From NCBI RefSeq assembly GCF_038396785.1, contig NZ_CP151087.1:4340001-4404000 (forward strand): a stretch of DNA of 64,000 nucleotides, given 5' to 3'. Shown here piece by piece: positions 18,601-27,823 of this stretch (positions within the stretch are counted from its first letter, which is position 1; each line of letters opens with the position of its first letter). The notes under the pieces were generated by a model. It had not been told where the DNA came from, made no database searches, and saw nothing but the letters and a program-made list of their open reading frames with translations. Source of the DNA: Sphingobacterium thalpophilum. Lineage in GTDB: Bacteria; Bacteroidota; Bacteroidia; Sphingobacteriales; Sphingobacteriaceae. A program made the translations under genes and the position numbers.

Positions 18601-20202
18601 TTAGATAAATTGTTGGATAAAACTCACGAGATTCAGAACACTAGCGTTTAGGTTGTTAAATACTAAAGCCGGCATAATTCCAAGTAATAAGGCGAGCGCT
18701 AGGGTAGGAAATAAGATGATCTGTTCGCGTAAATTCACATCTGTTAGCGCATTGCTCCAAGATTCGCCGCCTTTTAAACGTATTTGTCCAAAAAACATGC
18801 GTTGCAAGGTCCAGAGTAGGTAGGCGGCACTTAATAGTATACCTATAGAACCTGCTATAGCCATCCAACGGGGCAGTCCTGTGCCAACACTCTCGGCATT
18901 GAACGAACCGATAATGACAAAGGCCTCTCCAATAAAAGCTGAAAAGCCTGGTAAACCCAAGGAAGCAAAAAATGCGACAGCAACATAGCCTGTATATTTG
19001 GGCATAATTTGAGCTAGGCCACGGAAACTATAGATATTTCTGTCATGTACTCGGTCATAGACCACGCCAACAAGGAAAAAGAGTGCCGCTGATAAGAATC
19101 CATGGGAAATCATCTGAAACATGGCGCCAGAAATACCTTCTGCAGTCAGCGATGCAATACCAAGCAGCACAAAACCCATATGAGAGACCGATGAATAAGC
19201 AATCATTCGTTTCAGGTCTTTTTGTGATAAGGCATTCAAGGCTCCATAAATAATGGATACAACACCGATCAATCCAAGCCACCAATTGGATAAGGCTGCC
19301 ATATCGGGAAAGATACTATAACAGATACGGATGATACCGTAACCACCAATTTTCAGAAGGATACCAGCAAGAATAATAGATACTGGTGTCGGCGCTTCAA
19401 CGTGCGCATCCGGTAGCCAAGTATGTAGGGGAGCAATGGGTACTTTAATGGCAAAGGCAAAGAAGAGCACAATGAAACCGATCAGTCGAGCCGAAACCCC
19501 CAAAATTTCCTGGTAACCCTCCCAGCCGAAAATAGAGCCCTCAAGATAATTCTGTGGATTCATCATATAGATCATGTTGAAGGTATGTGCTCCAGTCAAA
19601 GGGTTGATTACTGAAAAATACAATCCTACGATAATCAACAACATAAATACCGACCCGAATAGGGTATATAGAAAGAATTTTATGGCTGCGTATTCCCGTC
19701 TTGCACCACCCCAGATACCGATCAAGAAGTAGAGTGGCAGTAACATGACTTCATAAAACAAATAGAATAGGAAGAAATCCAGTGCGCAGAAAATTCCCAT
19801 AATTGCCATATTGAGTACCATGAGCAAGGCAAAGTATCCCTTCGGACTTTTCTGTATATTCCAAGAAGCGCCTATAGCCATTAGCATAACGAAAGCACTC
19901 AGCAATAACAAGGGCATGGAGATCCCATCAATACCAATAAGATAATCGATCTCTAATTTACCTATTGATCCTAAATCTAATCGGATCCAAGAAAGCTGTT
20001 CAACAAATTGAAAGCCCGCCAGATCTTGGACTCCTGTTTTGCTTGCATCAAACTGTGCATAACATATTCCGGCCAGTACAAATTGTATTGCTGTGAATGC
20101 TAAAGCAATATATTTGTAACTCGATTTATAGCGTGTTGGTAAGGCGAGAATGAGCGCCGTAGCCAATAGCGGTAAAAATATCAATAAGGATAGAATAGGC
20201 AT
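18601..20202 (-). CDS. nuoM: NADH-quinone oxidoreductase subunit M
   Basis: The 533-residue antiporter-like subunit of complex I pumps protons in the inner membrane. Hallmarks are IDGISMPLLLLSAFVML, then FLFYLFYEVMLLPLYFLIG with the conserved glutamate of helix 5, then PLHTWLPDAHVEAPTPVSII, and QKDLKRMIAYSSVSHMGFV. Length is usual. It follows nuoL by 3 bases and is translated in the order L-M-N, as in most bacteria. Confidence 0.97.
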   Translation of the reverse strand: MPILSLLIFLPLLATALILALPTRYKSSYKYIALAFTAIQFVLAGICYAQFDASKTGVQDLAGFQFVEQLSWIRLDLGSIGKLEIDYLIGIDGISMPLLLLSAFVMLMAIGASWNIQKSPKGYFALLMVLNMAIMGIFCALDFFLFYLFYEVMLLPLYFLIGIWGGARREYAAIKFFLYTLFGSVFMLLIIVGLYFSVINPLTGAHTFNMIYMMNPQNYLEGSIFGWEGYQEILGVSARLIGFIVLFFAFAIKVPIAPLHTWLPDAHVEAPTPVSIILAGILLKIGGYGIIRICYSIFPDMAALSNWWLGLIGVVSIIYGALNALSQKDLKRMIAYSSVSHMGFVLLGIASLTAEGISGAMFQMISHGFLSAALFFLVGVVYDRVHDRNIYSFRGLAQIMPKYTGYVAVAFFASLGLPGFSAFIGEAFVIIGSFNAESVGTGLPRWMAIAGSIGILLSAAYLLWTLQRMFFGQIRLKGGESWSNALTDVNLREQIILFPTLALALLLGIMPALVFNNLNASVLNLVSFIQQFI

Positions 20203-20205
20203 TTC

Positions 20206-22260
20206 CTAAAAAAATATAAGATAAATTAAACCAAGTAAAACTAATAAAAAGACGGAATACAATGCTGTCTGTATCTTTCCATTTTGGACCAAGCGAACTT
20301 GATTGCCTGTCCAATAGGCTACAGTAGCAACCGTATTAACAAAACCATCTACAATATATTTATCTATCCACACACTTAGCTGTGAGAGGGATAAGACGAT
20401 AAACTGAATCAAAGAAACGAAAGCGTCAACGATGTGACGATCAAACCAATAACAGAACTGCGCTAATTTTAATATGCCATTCACAAAGACTGCTTGGTAA
20501 AATTCGTTGATATAACCCTGGTTGAAAGCGGCTTTTAATGCCTGGCTAGCGGGGTTTAACGGGTATTTATTTTGTACATACCATTTCCAGCCGATGATCC
20601 AGCCAATAACCGAACCAAGGAGCAGTATTGCAGGGATAATAAGGTGTGCACTATGGCTTGGTGCAAAAGCATATTCATCCAATAAAAGGCCGTCCATCAA
20701 CCAGGAATCATGATAAGAAAACGGATTGAATGAGAATACCGGGAATAGACAGAATAGTCCCAAAACAAACATGGGGATCAACATGGTCTTTGGGGCTTCA
20801 TGTAGTGGATGATCCAGTAGTTTGCCCTGAAGCTGTTTCAACAGTCTGAACTCCCCAAAAAAGGCTTTGAACAGCAAACGACCGATGTAGAAAGCTGTTA
20901 AAATACTCACCAGAATCAAACTTATGGGGATGATAAGGTATAAGTTACCTTTTGAAATAGCCCATTCAAAGGAAGAGATAACGATACTATCTTTGGATAG
21001 ATAACCTGAAGTCAACGGAAATCCTGCAAGTGCTAGCGAAGCTATGCTCATCAGCACGAAGGTCTTTGGCATATATTGACGTAGCCCGCCCATATTCCGT
21101 AAATCCTGCGGGTCAAAGTCCAGGTGGCTATGTTCTTTAAGATGGGCCATTTCATGAATGACAGCTCCGGCAGAAAGAAACAACAGACACTTAAAGAAGG
21201 CATGAGTCGTTAGGTGAAATAGTGCAGCATCCCATGTTCCAATGCCAATGCCAACCATCATAAAACCAAGCTGGGATATGGTCGAAAAGGCAAGAATACG
21301 TTTGATGTCGTATTGGCCAAGCGCGAAGTATGCGGCCAAAGCAGCGGTTATTGTACCAATGATGGCAATAAATAATAAGGCAGATTCATTAAATAATGGA
21401 AATACAGTAGCCAGCAGGAATACACCAGCAGCAACCATTGTCGCGGCGTGAATCAGCGAGGATACGGATGTAGGGCCTTCCATGGCATCAGGAAGCCATA
21501 CATGTAATGGAAATTGTGCGGATTTAGCCATAGCTGCCAAGAAGAAGGCTAATCCAGCAATGGTAAGCCAAATCTGAGGTAAGCTATTGACTGGAGATAT
21601 CCATAATCCTTGGGCGATTGTGGATTGATAGATTAAGCCATTGTCCCCAAATAGATCGATTAAATTGAGGGTTTTGAACTGTGTAAATAGGATCGCAAGC
21701 CCGATTAGAAAACCGAGGTCGCCGATGCGATTGACCAAAAATGCCTTTTTATTGGCTTGTACAGCTGTTTCACGTGTGAACCAGAAGCCGATGAGGAGAT
21801 ACGATGCAAAACCGACCAATTCCCAAAAAACATACATCAACAGGAGGCTATCCATAATGACCAATCCCAACATTGCAAAACAGAATAAGCTGAGATACAT
21901 CCAATAGCGGTGAATACCTGTATCGCCATGCATATAGGCTCTGGAGTATATATGTACGGGTAAGGCAACAGTCGGTACCAAAAAAAGCATCAAAGTGCTC
22001 AAATTGTTCAGCAGGATACCAACTTTAAATGACGTTTCACCGATGGTGAACCAATTTACCTGAATTGATACCGCCGGATTATTCCATATGGAGAACCAGG
22101 TTAAGCCGCCAGCGATAAAGCTGAGGATGATGGCCGTGAGAGAAACAAGGCCGGACTGGTCGCGTTTACCTACTATTGCTTGATATACGAATGCCGCTAA
22201 TGGTGCCACTAAGGTAAGCAGCGCAGTCAGAAGGGGCGATATGTGAACAAATTGATCCAA
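20206..22260 (-). CDS. nuoL: NADH-quinone oxidoreductase subunit L
   Basis: The 684-residue product is the distal antiporter-like subunit of complex I. Core motifs are DSLLLMYVFWELVGFASYLL, then FPLHVWLPDAMEGPTSVSSL, then QYDIKRILAFSTISQLGFM. The C-terminal quarter has further hydrophobic helices, consistent with the long lateral helix and final anchor of NuoL. It follows nuoK by 3 bases. Nothing points to the alternative Mrp/MnhA antiporter families, because nuoH-K precede it. Confidence 0.97.
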   Translation of the reverse strand: MDQFVHISPLLTALLTLVAPLAAFVYQAIVGKRDQSGLVSLTAIILSFIAGGLTWFSIWNNPAVSIQVNWFTIGETSFKVGILLNNLSTLMLFLVPTVALPVHIYSRAYMHGDTGIHRYWMYLSLFCFAMLGLVIMDSLLLMYVFWELVGFASYLLIGFWFTRETAVQANKKAFLVNRIGDLGFLIGLAILFTQFKTLNLIDLFGDNGLIYQSTIAQGLWISPVNSLPQIWLTIAGLAFFLAAMAKSAQFPLHVWLPDAMEGPTSVSSLIHAATMVAAGVFLLATVFPLFNESALLFIAIIGTITAALAAYFALGQYDIKRILAFSTISQLGFMMVGIGIGTWDAALFHLTTHAFFKCLLFLSAGAVIHEMAHLKEHSHLDFDPQDLRNMGGLRQYMPKTFVLMSIASLALAGFPLTSGYLSKDSIVISSFEWAISKGNLYLIIPISLILVSILTAFYIGRLLFKAFFGEFRLLKQLQGKLLDHPLHEAPKTMLIPMFVLGLFCLFPVFSFNPFSYHDSWLMDGLLLDEYAFAPSHSAHLIIPAILLLGSVIGWIIGWKWYVQNKYPLNPASQALKAAFNQGYINEFYQAVFVNGILKLAQFCYWFDRHIVDAFVSLIQFIVLSLSQLSVWIDKYIVDGFVNTVATVAYWTGNQVRLVQNGKIQTALYSVFLLVLLGLIYLIFF

Positions 22261-22263
22261 TGC

Positions 22264-22572
22264 TTACTTGTCTTTTAATTGGTTTATCTCATCCGGATTA
22301 ATGGTTTTGTAATGTCTATAAACATTTAATACGATAGCCAATCCAACAGCGACTGCGGCCGCAGCAAGAACGATGGCAAATAATGCAAAAATTTGCCCAC
22401 CATAACTCAATTTATCATATTTTCCAAAAGCAACAAAGTTCAGGATAGCTGCATTGATCATCAACTCAATACCGACCAAAATCATAATTGCATTTTTCTT
22501 GGAAAGAACGGTATAAAGACCAATGCAAAAGATGCAGGCACTGACAACTAAAAAATGCGTCAGCGTAATCAT
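22264..22572 (-). CDS. nuoK: NADH-quinone oxidoreductase subunit K
   Basis: This 102-residue protein has three predicted membrane helices and the NuoK segments YTVLSKKNAIMILVGIELMI and AAAAVAVGLAIVLNVYRHY. The membrane-buried glutamate in VGIELM is part of the proton path. Its start overlaps the nuoJ stop by 4 bases. Confidence 0.95.
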   Translation of the reverse strand: MITLTHFLVVSACIFCIGLYTVLSKKNAIMILVGIELMINAAILNFVAFGKYDKLSYGGQIFALFAIVLAAAAVAVGLAIVLNVYRHYKTINPDEINQLKDK

Positions 22573-23111
22573 ATTGTACGCTCCTTTCTGGATAAATGTG
22601 AGGCACCTATCAAGGCCATCATCAAAAACACGGATATGATTTCAAATGGCAATACATAAAAAGTCATAAAACGTAATCCGATCTGATGAATATTATTGTC
22701 TGTTGCGACAATCTCGGTGTTATTTTCCCTAGCTTGTAAAATCCACGTCGAAGGGGTTTGTTGCCATTCAATAATGCCGTATAGCATGAGTAATAGGAAG
22801 CCAAGCACTACAGGAATAGTCTGCCATTTGGGTATGCTTAAGAATGAACCGCTGCTATCTTGGAGATCTTTTAAAAGCTCTTTATTAGAAAGCATAAAGG
22901 CAAATAACATCAATATGAGCACGCCGCCAACATACACCATAATTTGTGTAATGGCCACAAAATCGGCTAAAGCAAATAGGTAAAGGCCTGCCATTGCAAA
23001 TAAGACAATAAAAAACAGGAATAAAGCACGTGCAATATTTTTGAGATTGACGAGCAAAAGTGCTGAACCGATTGCTAGGGTAGCAAAGGCATAGAATAAA
23101 ATACTTTCCAT
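22569..23111 (-). CDS. nuoJ: NADH-quinone oxidoreductase subunit J
   Basis: The 180-residue protein has five predicted helices and the typical segment QIMVYVGGVLILMLFAFML, corresponding to the pi-bulge helix region of complex I subunit J. A non-conserved loop (about residues 95-145) separates the last helix. It lies 3 bases after nuoI and overlaps nuoK by 4 bases. Confidence 0.95.
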   Translation of the reverse strand: MESILFYAFATLAIGSALLLVNLKNIARALFLFFIVLFAMAGLYLFALADFVAITQIMVYVGGVLILMLFAFMLSNKELLKDLQDSSGSFLSIPKWQTIPVVLGFLLLMLYGIIEWQQTPSTWILQARENNTEIVATDNNIHQIGLRFMTFYVLPFEIISVFLMMALIGASHLSRKERTI

Positions 23112-23114
23112 CTT

Positions 23115-23678
23115 TTATTTTTGCTTTGCTGCCTCCTTTTCAGCTTGAAATTTGGTCCATTCTGCTTTACGTTGTGCGACTTCGCTATCGGTCATATCGG
23201 AGAAACCATAGATAAGATCAGTCAGTTTTTGTGAGCTGCGGTCATATTCGTTGGTCATGGTAATACATTCTGTCGGACATACGACAGTACATAGCCCACA
23301 ATACATACATTTAGCCATGTCAATGTTGAATTTGGCCGGGTATAGTCTTTTAACGCTACCATCGGAGGTTTTTCCAATCGCTTCTGGTGATTTGATGGCT
23401 TCGATTTCGATGCAGTCGACAGGACAAGCCTTTGCGCATAAATCACATACAATACAGTCCTCGATATCGACTTGCAGCTGATAGCGGGCAACCTCGGGGA
23501 TAGGCATTTTTTCACGCGGATATTGAACAGTAACAATACCTTCCTGCTGATCAAAGTAGTTATCCTTTTTGATATTTAATTCCGTTCGCGAACGTCGGGC
23601 ACCAAACAAGTGTTTAACAGTCAAAGATAAACCCTTGATTGCCGTACGAAATGCATGCGAAGCCGTTTTAAATATCAT
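23115..23678 (-). CDS. nuoI: NADH-quinone oxidoreductase subunit I (2x[4Fe-4S])
   Basis: The 187-residue peripheral subunit carries two ferredoxin-type motifs, CIVCDLCAKACPVDC and CMYCGLCTVVCPTEC, which bind clusters N6a and N6b and pass electrons toward quinone. N-terminal basic helices (TAIKGLSLTVKHLFG) sit on the membrane, as in other NuoI proteins. The lysine/glutamine-rich C-terminus is longer than usual. It is encoded between nuoH and nuoJ with 3-base gaps on each side. Confidence 0.96.
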   Translation of the reverse strand: MIFKTASHAFRTAIKGLSLTVKHLFGARRSRTELNIKKDNYFDQQEGIVTVQYPREKMPIPEVARYQLQVDIEDCIVCDLCAKACPVDCIEIEAIKSPEAIGKTSDGSVKRLYPAKFNIDMAKCMYCGLCTVVCPTECITMTNEYDRSSQKLTDLIYGFSDMTDSEVAQRKAEWTKFQAEKEAAKQK

Positions 23679-23681
23679 ATC

Positions 23682-24755
23682 CTATGCTATAACTAAAATT
23701 CGCCAAATTGCAGAAATGGCCATACAAAGAAAAGCCAGCGGCGTCAATACTTTCCAACATAAACTCATCAGTTGATCTGCACGCAACCGCGGTAATGTCC
23801 ATCGAATCCACATTTGGATACCAACAATAAACAATGATTTGGCTAATGTCCAAAATATTCCCCACACTAAGCCTGTGGTCCAATCGGCCAAACGGATCGC
23901 ACCTATGTTTGGTAACGGTGTATTCCAAGCTCCTAAGAAGAGAACAACCCCCAACATCGATACCAAAAACATCATGGCATACTCCGCCAAAAAGATAAAG
24001 GCAAATTGTATCCCGCCATATTCTGTATGGAAGCCACCGACCAATTCAGATTCGGCTTCCGGGATATCAAAGGGAGCACGATTACACTCGGCAAGGGTTG
24101 CGATAAAGAATATGATGTAGGTGATAATCAAATGTGGAGCCTGAAAAATATTCCAGGCGAAGAGGCCCCCAATCTCATTGACTTCCCAAAGGCCCAAGAA
24201 TTTAATGCTTCCATTGGTTAGGATGCCCTGTCCAATAGCGATTTCATTCAAATTTAGGGTTTGGGTTAGCATAACGACCGTAATTAGGGAGAGGCCTACC
24301 GGAATTTCATAGGACACCATCTGTGCTATGGCACGCATGGAGCCTAATAAAGAATATTTGTTGTTAGATCCCCAACCAGCCATTAAAATGCCCAAAGCAT
24401 CAATGGAGATGATGGCCATTATGAAGAACAGACCCGTATGCGTATCCGCTGGAATAAAATCTTTGGCCCAGGGAATAACGGCAAAACCTGTAAATACAGC
24501 CACGAAAATAACGATAGGGGCAACTCTAAAGAGAATTTTATCGGCTGATGAGGGGGTAATTAATTCTTTTTGTAATAATTTGAGAATGTCGGCGATCGTT
24601 TGGAGACTGCCATACTTCCCTGTTTCCATCGGTCCTAAGCGATCTTGTACAAATCCTGCGATCTTTCGCTCGGCATATACTGCAAACAAGGTGAAAGCTG
24701 CTATAAAGGTGAAAATAGCAATGGGAACCAAGATATGTAGTATTGTTTCTAACAA
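23682..24755 (-). CDS. nuoH: NADH-quinone oxidoreductase subunit H
   Basis: The 357-residue subunit has eight predicted helices and forms part of the quinone-binding chamber. Signatures are YAERKIAGFVQDRLGPMETGK and NRAPFDIPEAESELVGGFHTEY. The start must be TTG at 24755, because an in-frame stop lies only two codons upstream. It is the first gene of the operon; nuoA-G do not precede it, since citrate synthase with its own terminator is the upstream neighbour. Confidence 0.96.
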   Translation of the reverse strand: MLETILHILVPIAIFTFIAAFTLFAVYAERKIAGFVQDRLGPMETGKYGSLQTIADILKLLQKELITPSSADKILFRVAPIVIFVAVFTGFAVIPWAKDFIPADTHTGLFFIMAIISIDALGILMAGWGSNNKYSLLGSMRAIAQMVSYEIPVGLSLITVVMLTQTLNLNEIAIGQGILTNGSIKFLGLWEVNEIGGLFAWNIFQAPHLIITYIIFFIATLAECNRAPFDIPEAESELVGGFHTEYGGIQFAFIFLAEYAMMFLVSMLGVVLFLGAWNTPLPNIGAIRLADWTTGLVWGIFWTLAKSLFIVGIQMWIRWTLPRLRADQLMSLCWKVLTPLAFLCMAISAIWRILVIA

Positions 24756-24796
24756 GTCTTATTTATAATGATTTTTAATAAGAGACCAATGAATAC

Positions 24797-24805
24797 GCAA
24801 ACTTA
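24797..24805 (-). promoter_or_regulatory. candidate promoter of the nuoHIJKLMN operon
   Basis: TAAGTTTGC on the minus strand is an exact match to the Bacteroidota -7 element. It predicts a leader of about 35-40 bases. The -33 element is poorly defined. Confidence 0.5.
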
Positions 24806-24954
24806 ACGAAAAACGGGGAATTTAGATAAGGAAAAATTAAAATATACTTAACAAGTAGATTATCGTGACAATAGCGTAACGACAAGTAATCATATCTTGT
24901 TCGAGTAGGTGGTTTCGGATGGCTGTAATGCCATCCATGTTAGCTCGGGTGAAA

Positions 24955-24988
24955 ATAAAAAAGCACCCCGAGGGATGCTTTTTTAGGA
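24955..24988 (-). terminator. rho-independent terminator of gltA
   Basis: A stem formed by AAAAAAGCACCC and GGATGCTTTTTT (one G-U pair on the minus-strand RNA) closes on CGAG and is flanked by A/T tracts. It begins about 18 bases after the gltA stop and separates it from nuoH. A second hairpin without U-tract lies at 24917-24936. Confidence 0.8.
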
Positions 24989-25005
24989 TATAAATCGAAA
25001 TCGGA

Positions 25006-26292
25006 TTAACGATTTGAAAATTCAACGTAGTCGCGTTCTGTGTGGCCAACGTAAACTTGTCTAGGACGACCGATAGGCTCTTTGTTTTCGCGCATTTCTT
25101 TCCATTGTGCAATCCATCCCGGTAGACGGCCTAAAGCAAATAATACGGTAAACATATCTGCTTTGAAACCTAATGCACGGTAGATGATACCTGAATAGAA
25201 GTCAACATTTGGATAAAGTTTTCTGTCGATGAAATATTGGTCATTCAATGCTGCTTCTTCAAGCTTTTTAGCGATATCCAATACCGGATCTTGAACGCCT
25301 AATTTCTCCAAGATATCATCACATGCTTTTTTGATGATCTTAGCACGAGGGTCGAAGTTTTTATAAACGCGGTGACCGAATCCCATTAGACGGAAAGGGT
25401 CGTTTTTGTCTTTTGCTTTAGCAAGATATTTTTCAGCATCACCACCATCATTTTTAATGGCCTCCAACATCTCGATTACGGCTTGGTTTGCACCACCATG
25501 TAATGGTCCCCATAATGCATTGATACCTGATGCAACAGATGCATAAAGGTTTGCATTGGATGAACCAACGATACGAACAGTAGATGTCGAACAGTTTTGC
25601 TCATGATCAGCATGTAAAATCAACAATTTGTGCATGGCGTCAATGACAACAGGATCAAATGTTTTTTCATCATTCACTTCTCCAAACAGCATGTTTAGGA
25701 AGTTGTCAATATAGCCAAGATTATTTTTGGGATAAACAACAGGATGACCTAATGATTTCTTTTGAATCCAGGAAACGATTGTTGGCATTTTTGCCAAAAG
25801 ATTGATGATCGTTTGATCTTCTTCTTCGTCTGTTAAGTTTGGATTTAAAGATTCTGGATAAAATGCCGACAATGCGCCTACTAAACACGAAAGTTGGCCC
25901 ATTGGGTGAGATTTGGATGGGAATCCAGCGAAGAAGTTCTTCATATCTTCATGAATCATCATTTGCTTTTTGATGTCAGCTCTGAATTTTTCCAATACCT
26001 CTTTTTTGGGAAGCTCTCCATAAATCAACAAATAAGCAACTTCCAAGAAAGTCGATTTCTCTGCCAATTGTTCAATTGGATATCCTCTATATCTCAATAT
26101 GCCTTTTTCACCATCAAGGAAAGTAATCGCACTTTTCGTTGCACCTGTATTTTTGTATCCTGGGTCTAACGTAATAAATCCGCTTAGATCTCTTAATTTG
26201 GAAATATCAACTGCTTTTTCATTTTCAGTACCGACAATGACCGGTAGGTCATACGAAGTGCCGTCTAAATTTATAGATGCTTTATCTGACAT
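25006..26292 (-). CDS. gltA: citrate synthase
   Basis: The 428-residue enzyme condenses oxaloacetate and acetyl-CoA to citrate, the entry to the TCA cycle. Catalytic regions are visible: HADHEQNCSTSTVR, WGPLHGGANQAVIEML, MGFGHRVYKNFDPRA, and the aspartate-bearing PNVDFYSG. The long N-terminal domain (DISKLRDLSGFITLDPGY) indicates the Gram-negative type II hexameric enzyme, often inhibited by NADH. It stands alone between a clear terminator and its own promoter region. Confidence 0.97.
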   Translation of the reverse strand: MSDKASINLDGTSYDLPVIVGTENEKAVDISKLRDLSGFITLDPGYKNTGATKSAITFLDGEKGILRYRGYPIEQLAEKSTFLEVAYLLIYGELPKKEVLEKFRADIKKQMMIHEDMKNFFAGFPSKSHPMGQLSCLVGALSAFYPESLNPNLTDEEEDQTIINLLAKMPTIVSWIQKKSLGHPVVYPKNNLGYIDNFLNMLFGEVNDEKTFDPVVIDAMHKLLILHADHEQNCSTSTVRIVGSSNANLYASVASGINALWGPLHGGANQAVIEMLEAIKNDGGDAEKYLAKAKDKNDPFRLMGFGHRVYKNFDPRAKIIKKACDDILEKLGVQDPVLDIAKKLEEAALNDQYFIDRKLYPNVDFYSGIIYRALGFKADMFTVLFALGRLPGWIAQWKEMRENKEPIGRPRQVYVGHTERDYVEFSNR

Positions 26293-26334
26293 GTTTATAT
26301 ATTATCTTATATCTGATTTGTTGTGCTAATCTCA

Positions 26335-26342
26335 CAAATTTA
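26335..26342 (-). promoter_or_regulatory. candidate -7 element of gltA
   Basis: TAAATTTG on the minus strand lies 42 bases upstream of the ATG. A recognisable -33 element is lacking, so this is a moderate call. Confidence 0.4.
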
Positions 26343-26483
26343 ACTATTTGATATTTAAAATTGAAAGTTCTTTTGGAATTAAAATGACATGATTGCGTCA
26401 TTTTGGATAATATTCACTAATTATTTACTTAAATAAGCAAATAATTTATTCAAATTTAACATTATCTTATTTTGCAAAAAATA

Positions 26484-26729
26484 TCAATCTATTTTTCTTT
26501 GCGCAACCTTTCCTTTGTCTTCGTAGTTACCCTGTTTACCCGATCCAAAAAAGGGGAGTATGACAAAACATACCAGAATAATAGAGGTTAGTGTCAGAAT
26601 TCCCGTAGTCCACAATATTTTGCTGAAGTTCTCTGCATCCAATAGCTGAATGCCCCAAAGCCCCAGTAGGAAATAGGTGGCAACGAAAAGTATCACCAAG
26701 GTGAGTAATATACCGAATATGTATTTCAT
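26484..26729 (-). CDS. small membrane protein of unknown function
   Basis: The 81-residue product has two hydrophobic segments (about residues 4-28 and 40-63) and a charged C-terminal tail (GKQGNYEDKGKVAQRKID), so it is probably an inner-membrane hairpin. I do not recognise a family. It is the last of three minus-strand genes, 81 bases after the SPFH-SHOCT gene, and may belong to the same transcript. Confidence 0.65.
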   Translation of the reverse strand: MKYIFGILLTLVILFVATYFLLGLWGIQLLDAENFSKILWTTGILTLTSIILVCFVILPFFGSGKQGNYEDKGKVAQRKID

Positions 26730-26810
26730 AGCTGAATTAATTTATGTGTTATGAATTGATTCACCTCGGTATAATTGAGCTGAATCGTGATATGAATATC
26801 CCCGCATGCA

Positions 26811-27818
26811 TTATATTTTATTGAGGATCTGTTTTTTGAGCGTATCGAATTCTTCTTGGGTAATGATGTTTTCACGGAGCAGCAGCTGCAGCTTTTGAAG
26901 TTTCTCGACAAAGTCGCCCTCTTGCTGAATATGATCTTTGATTTCCTCTTTTTGAAGGTCAAACTGTTTTCCGAGTTCCATACCGACACCCAGTTGTGCG
27001 CCTACACCGGCGATCCCGCCTTCATTTTTAGCTGCATCGCGTAGCGCCCGTAATTTTTCCAGTTCAACATAGCTTAAGCCTGCCTGCTGTGCCGCTTGGT
27101 TTTGGGTGGTCAAATCTGCGATTTCTCCGATTCTTCGTTGAGTATTGGCGTCAAATTGAGTTCCTAAGATTTTGAAATCCGTAACATCGAGCCCAAGATC
27201 CTTAAAGTCTTGTTCAACTGCAGTTTTGATATCGCTGGATAGCAGCCCCAGTTGGCTGTCAATCTCATTATAACCTAGTTTCTTTTGTGCAATCTGCGCA
27301 ATAATTTGTTGTGGGATCCGATTATTGATGATGTCTTGAATGACAGCTGTGTTGACCGTATTTTGATTTGCTAAAATGTTTTTATAGAAATGCACTGGTT
27401 CCTTGATCAGGTAAGAGAATGTACCATTCAAGCCGATTTCTATTGGTAAATTGTAATGGGGGTCGATATATTTAATAGGTGTTCCGGTTCCCCAGGATTG
27501 ATTGACGATAGCGGCTGTGCGAAAAAAGTAGATGTAAAGCTTATGTTCGGATTCAAAATTCTGCCGTAAACGCGCTAAAGTGGTAAAGAAGGGATGGTTG
27601 TCCGTTTTGAGGTTGTACGTTCCTGGTTCGGTCAGCAGGTTTTCACCTTTTCCCTCATACACAAGGATGCAGCCCTGCCCTGGAGCGAGGATCAGCTTGC
27701 TGGAATTTTTGATCTCATTCCTTTCGGATGGGAATTTATACCACAATAATCGAGGGTCTTGGTTTTTCCACTCGATGACTTCAGAAAGTTGGTTGTTAAA
27801 AAGATTAAATAGTCCCAT
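26811..27818 (-). CDS. SPFH-domain protein with C-terminal SHOCT domain
   Basis: The 335-residue product has an SPFH (stomatin/prohibitin-like) domain over about residues 30-215, for example KLILAPGQGCILVYEGKGE and LGLDVTDFKILGTQFD. A helical stretch rich in Ala, Gln and Glu follows (240-300), then a short SHOCT domain (VEKLQKLQLLLRENIITQEE, residues about 304-335). There is no transmembrane segment, so it resembles the soluble YdjI/virion-core-protein-like branch. SHOCT domains mediate oligomerisation. It follows the zinc-ribbon gene by 5 bases, so the two products probably work together at the membrane. Confidence 0.82.
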   Translation of the reverse strand: MGLFNLFNNQLSEVIEWKNQDPRLLWYKFPSERNEIKNSSKLILAPGQGCILVYEGKGENLLTEPGTYNLKTDNHPFFTTLARLRQNFESEHKLYIYFFRTAAIVNQSWGTGTPIKYIDPHYNLPIEIGLNGTFSYLIKEPVHFYKNILANQNTVNTAVIQDIINNRIPQQIIAQIAQKKLGYNEIDSQLGLLSSDIKTAVEQDFKDLGLDVTDFKILGTQFDANTQRRIGEIADLTTQNQAAQQAGLSYVELEKLRALRDAAKNEGGIAGVGAQLGVGMELGKQFDLQKEEIKDHIQQEGDFVEKLQKLQLLLRENIITQEEFDTLKKQILNKI

Positions 27819-27823
27819 AGTGA

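Noticed and set aside
21641-21907. 88-codon frame opposite nuoL
   Set aside because: It lies entirely inside nuoL in another frame, with no start context or family match.
24328-24768. 146-codon frame opposite nuoH
   Set aside because: Long but fully antisense to nuoH, with composition reflecting the codons of that gene.
26726-26989. 87-codon minus-strand frame near the SPFH gene
   Set aside because: It covers the end of the SPFH-SHOCT gene in another frame; the Cys/Ser/Lys-rich product looks random.
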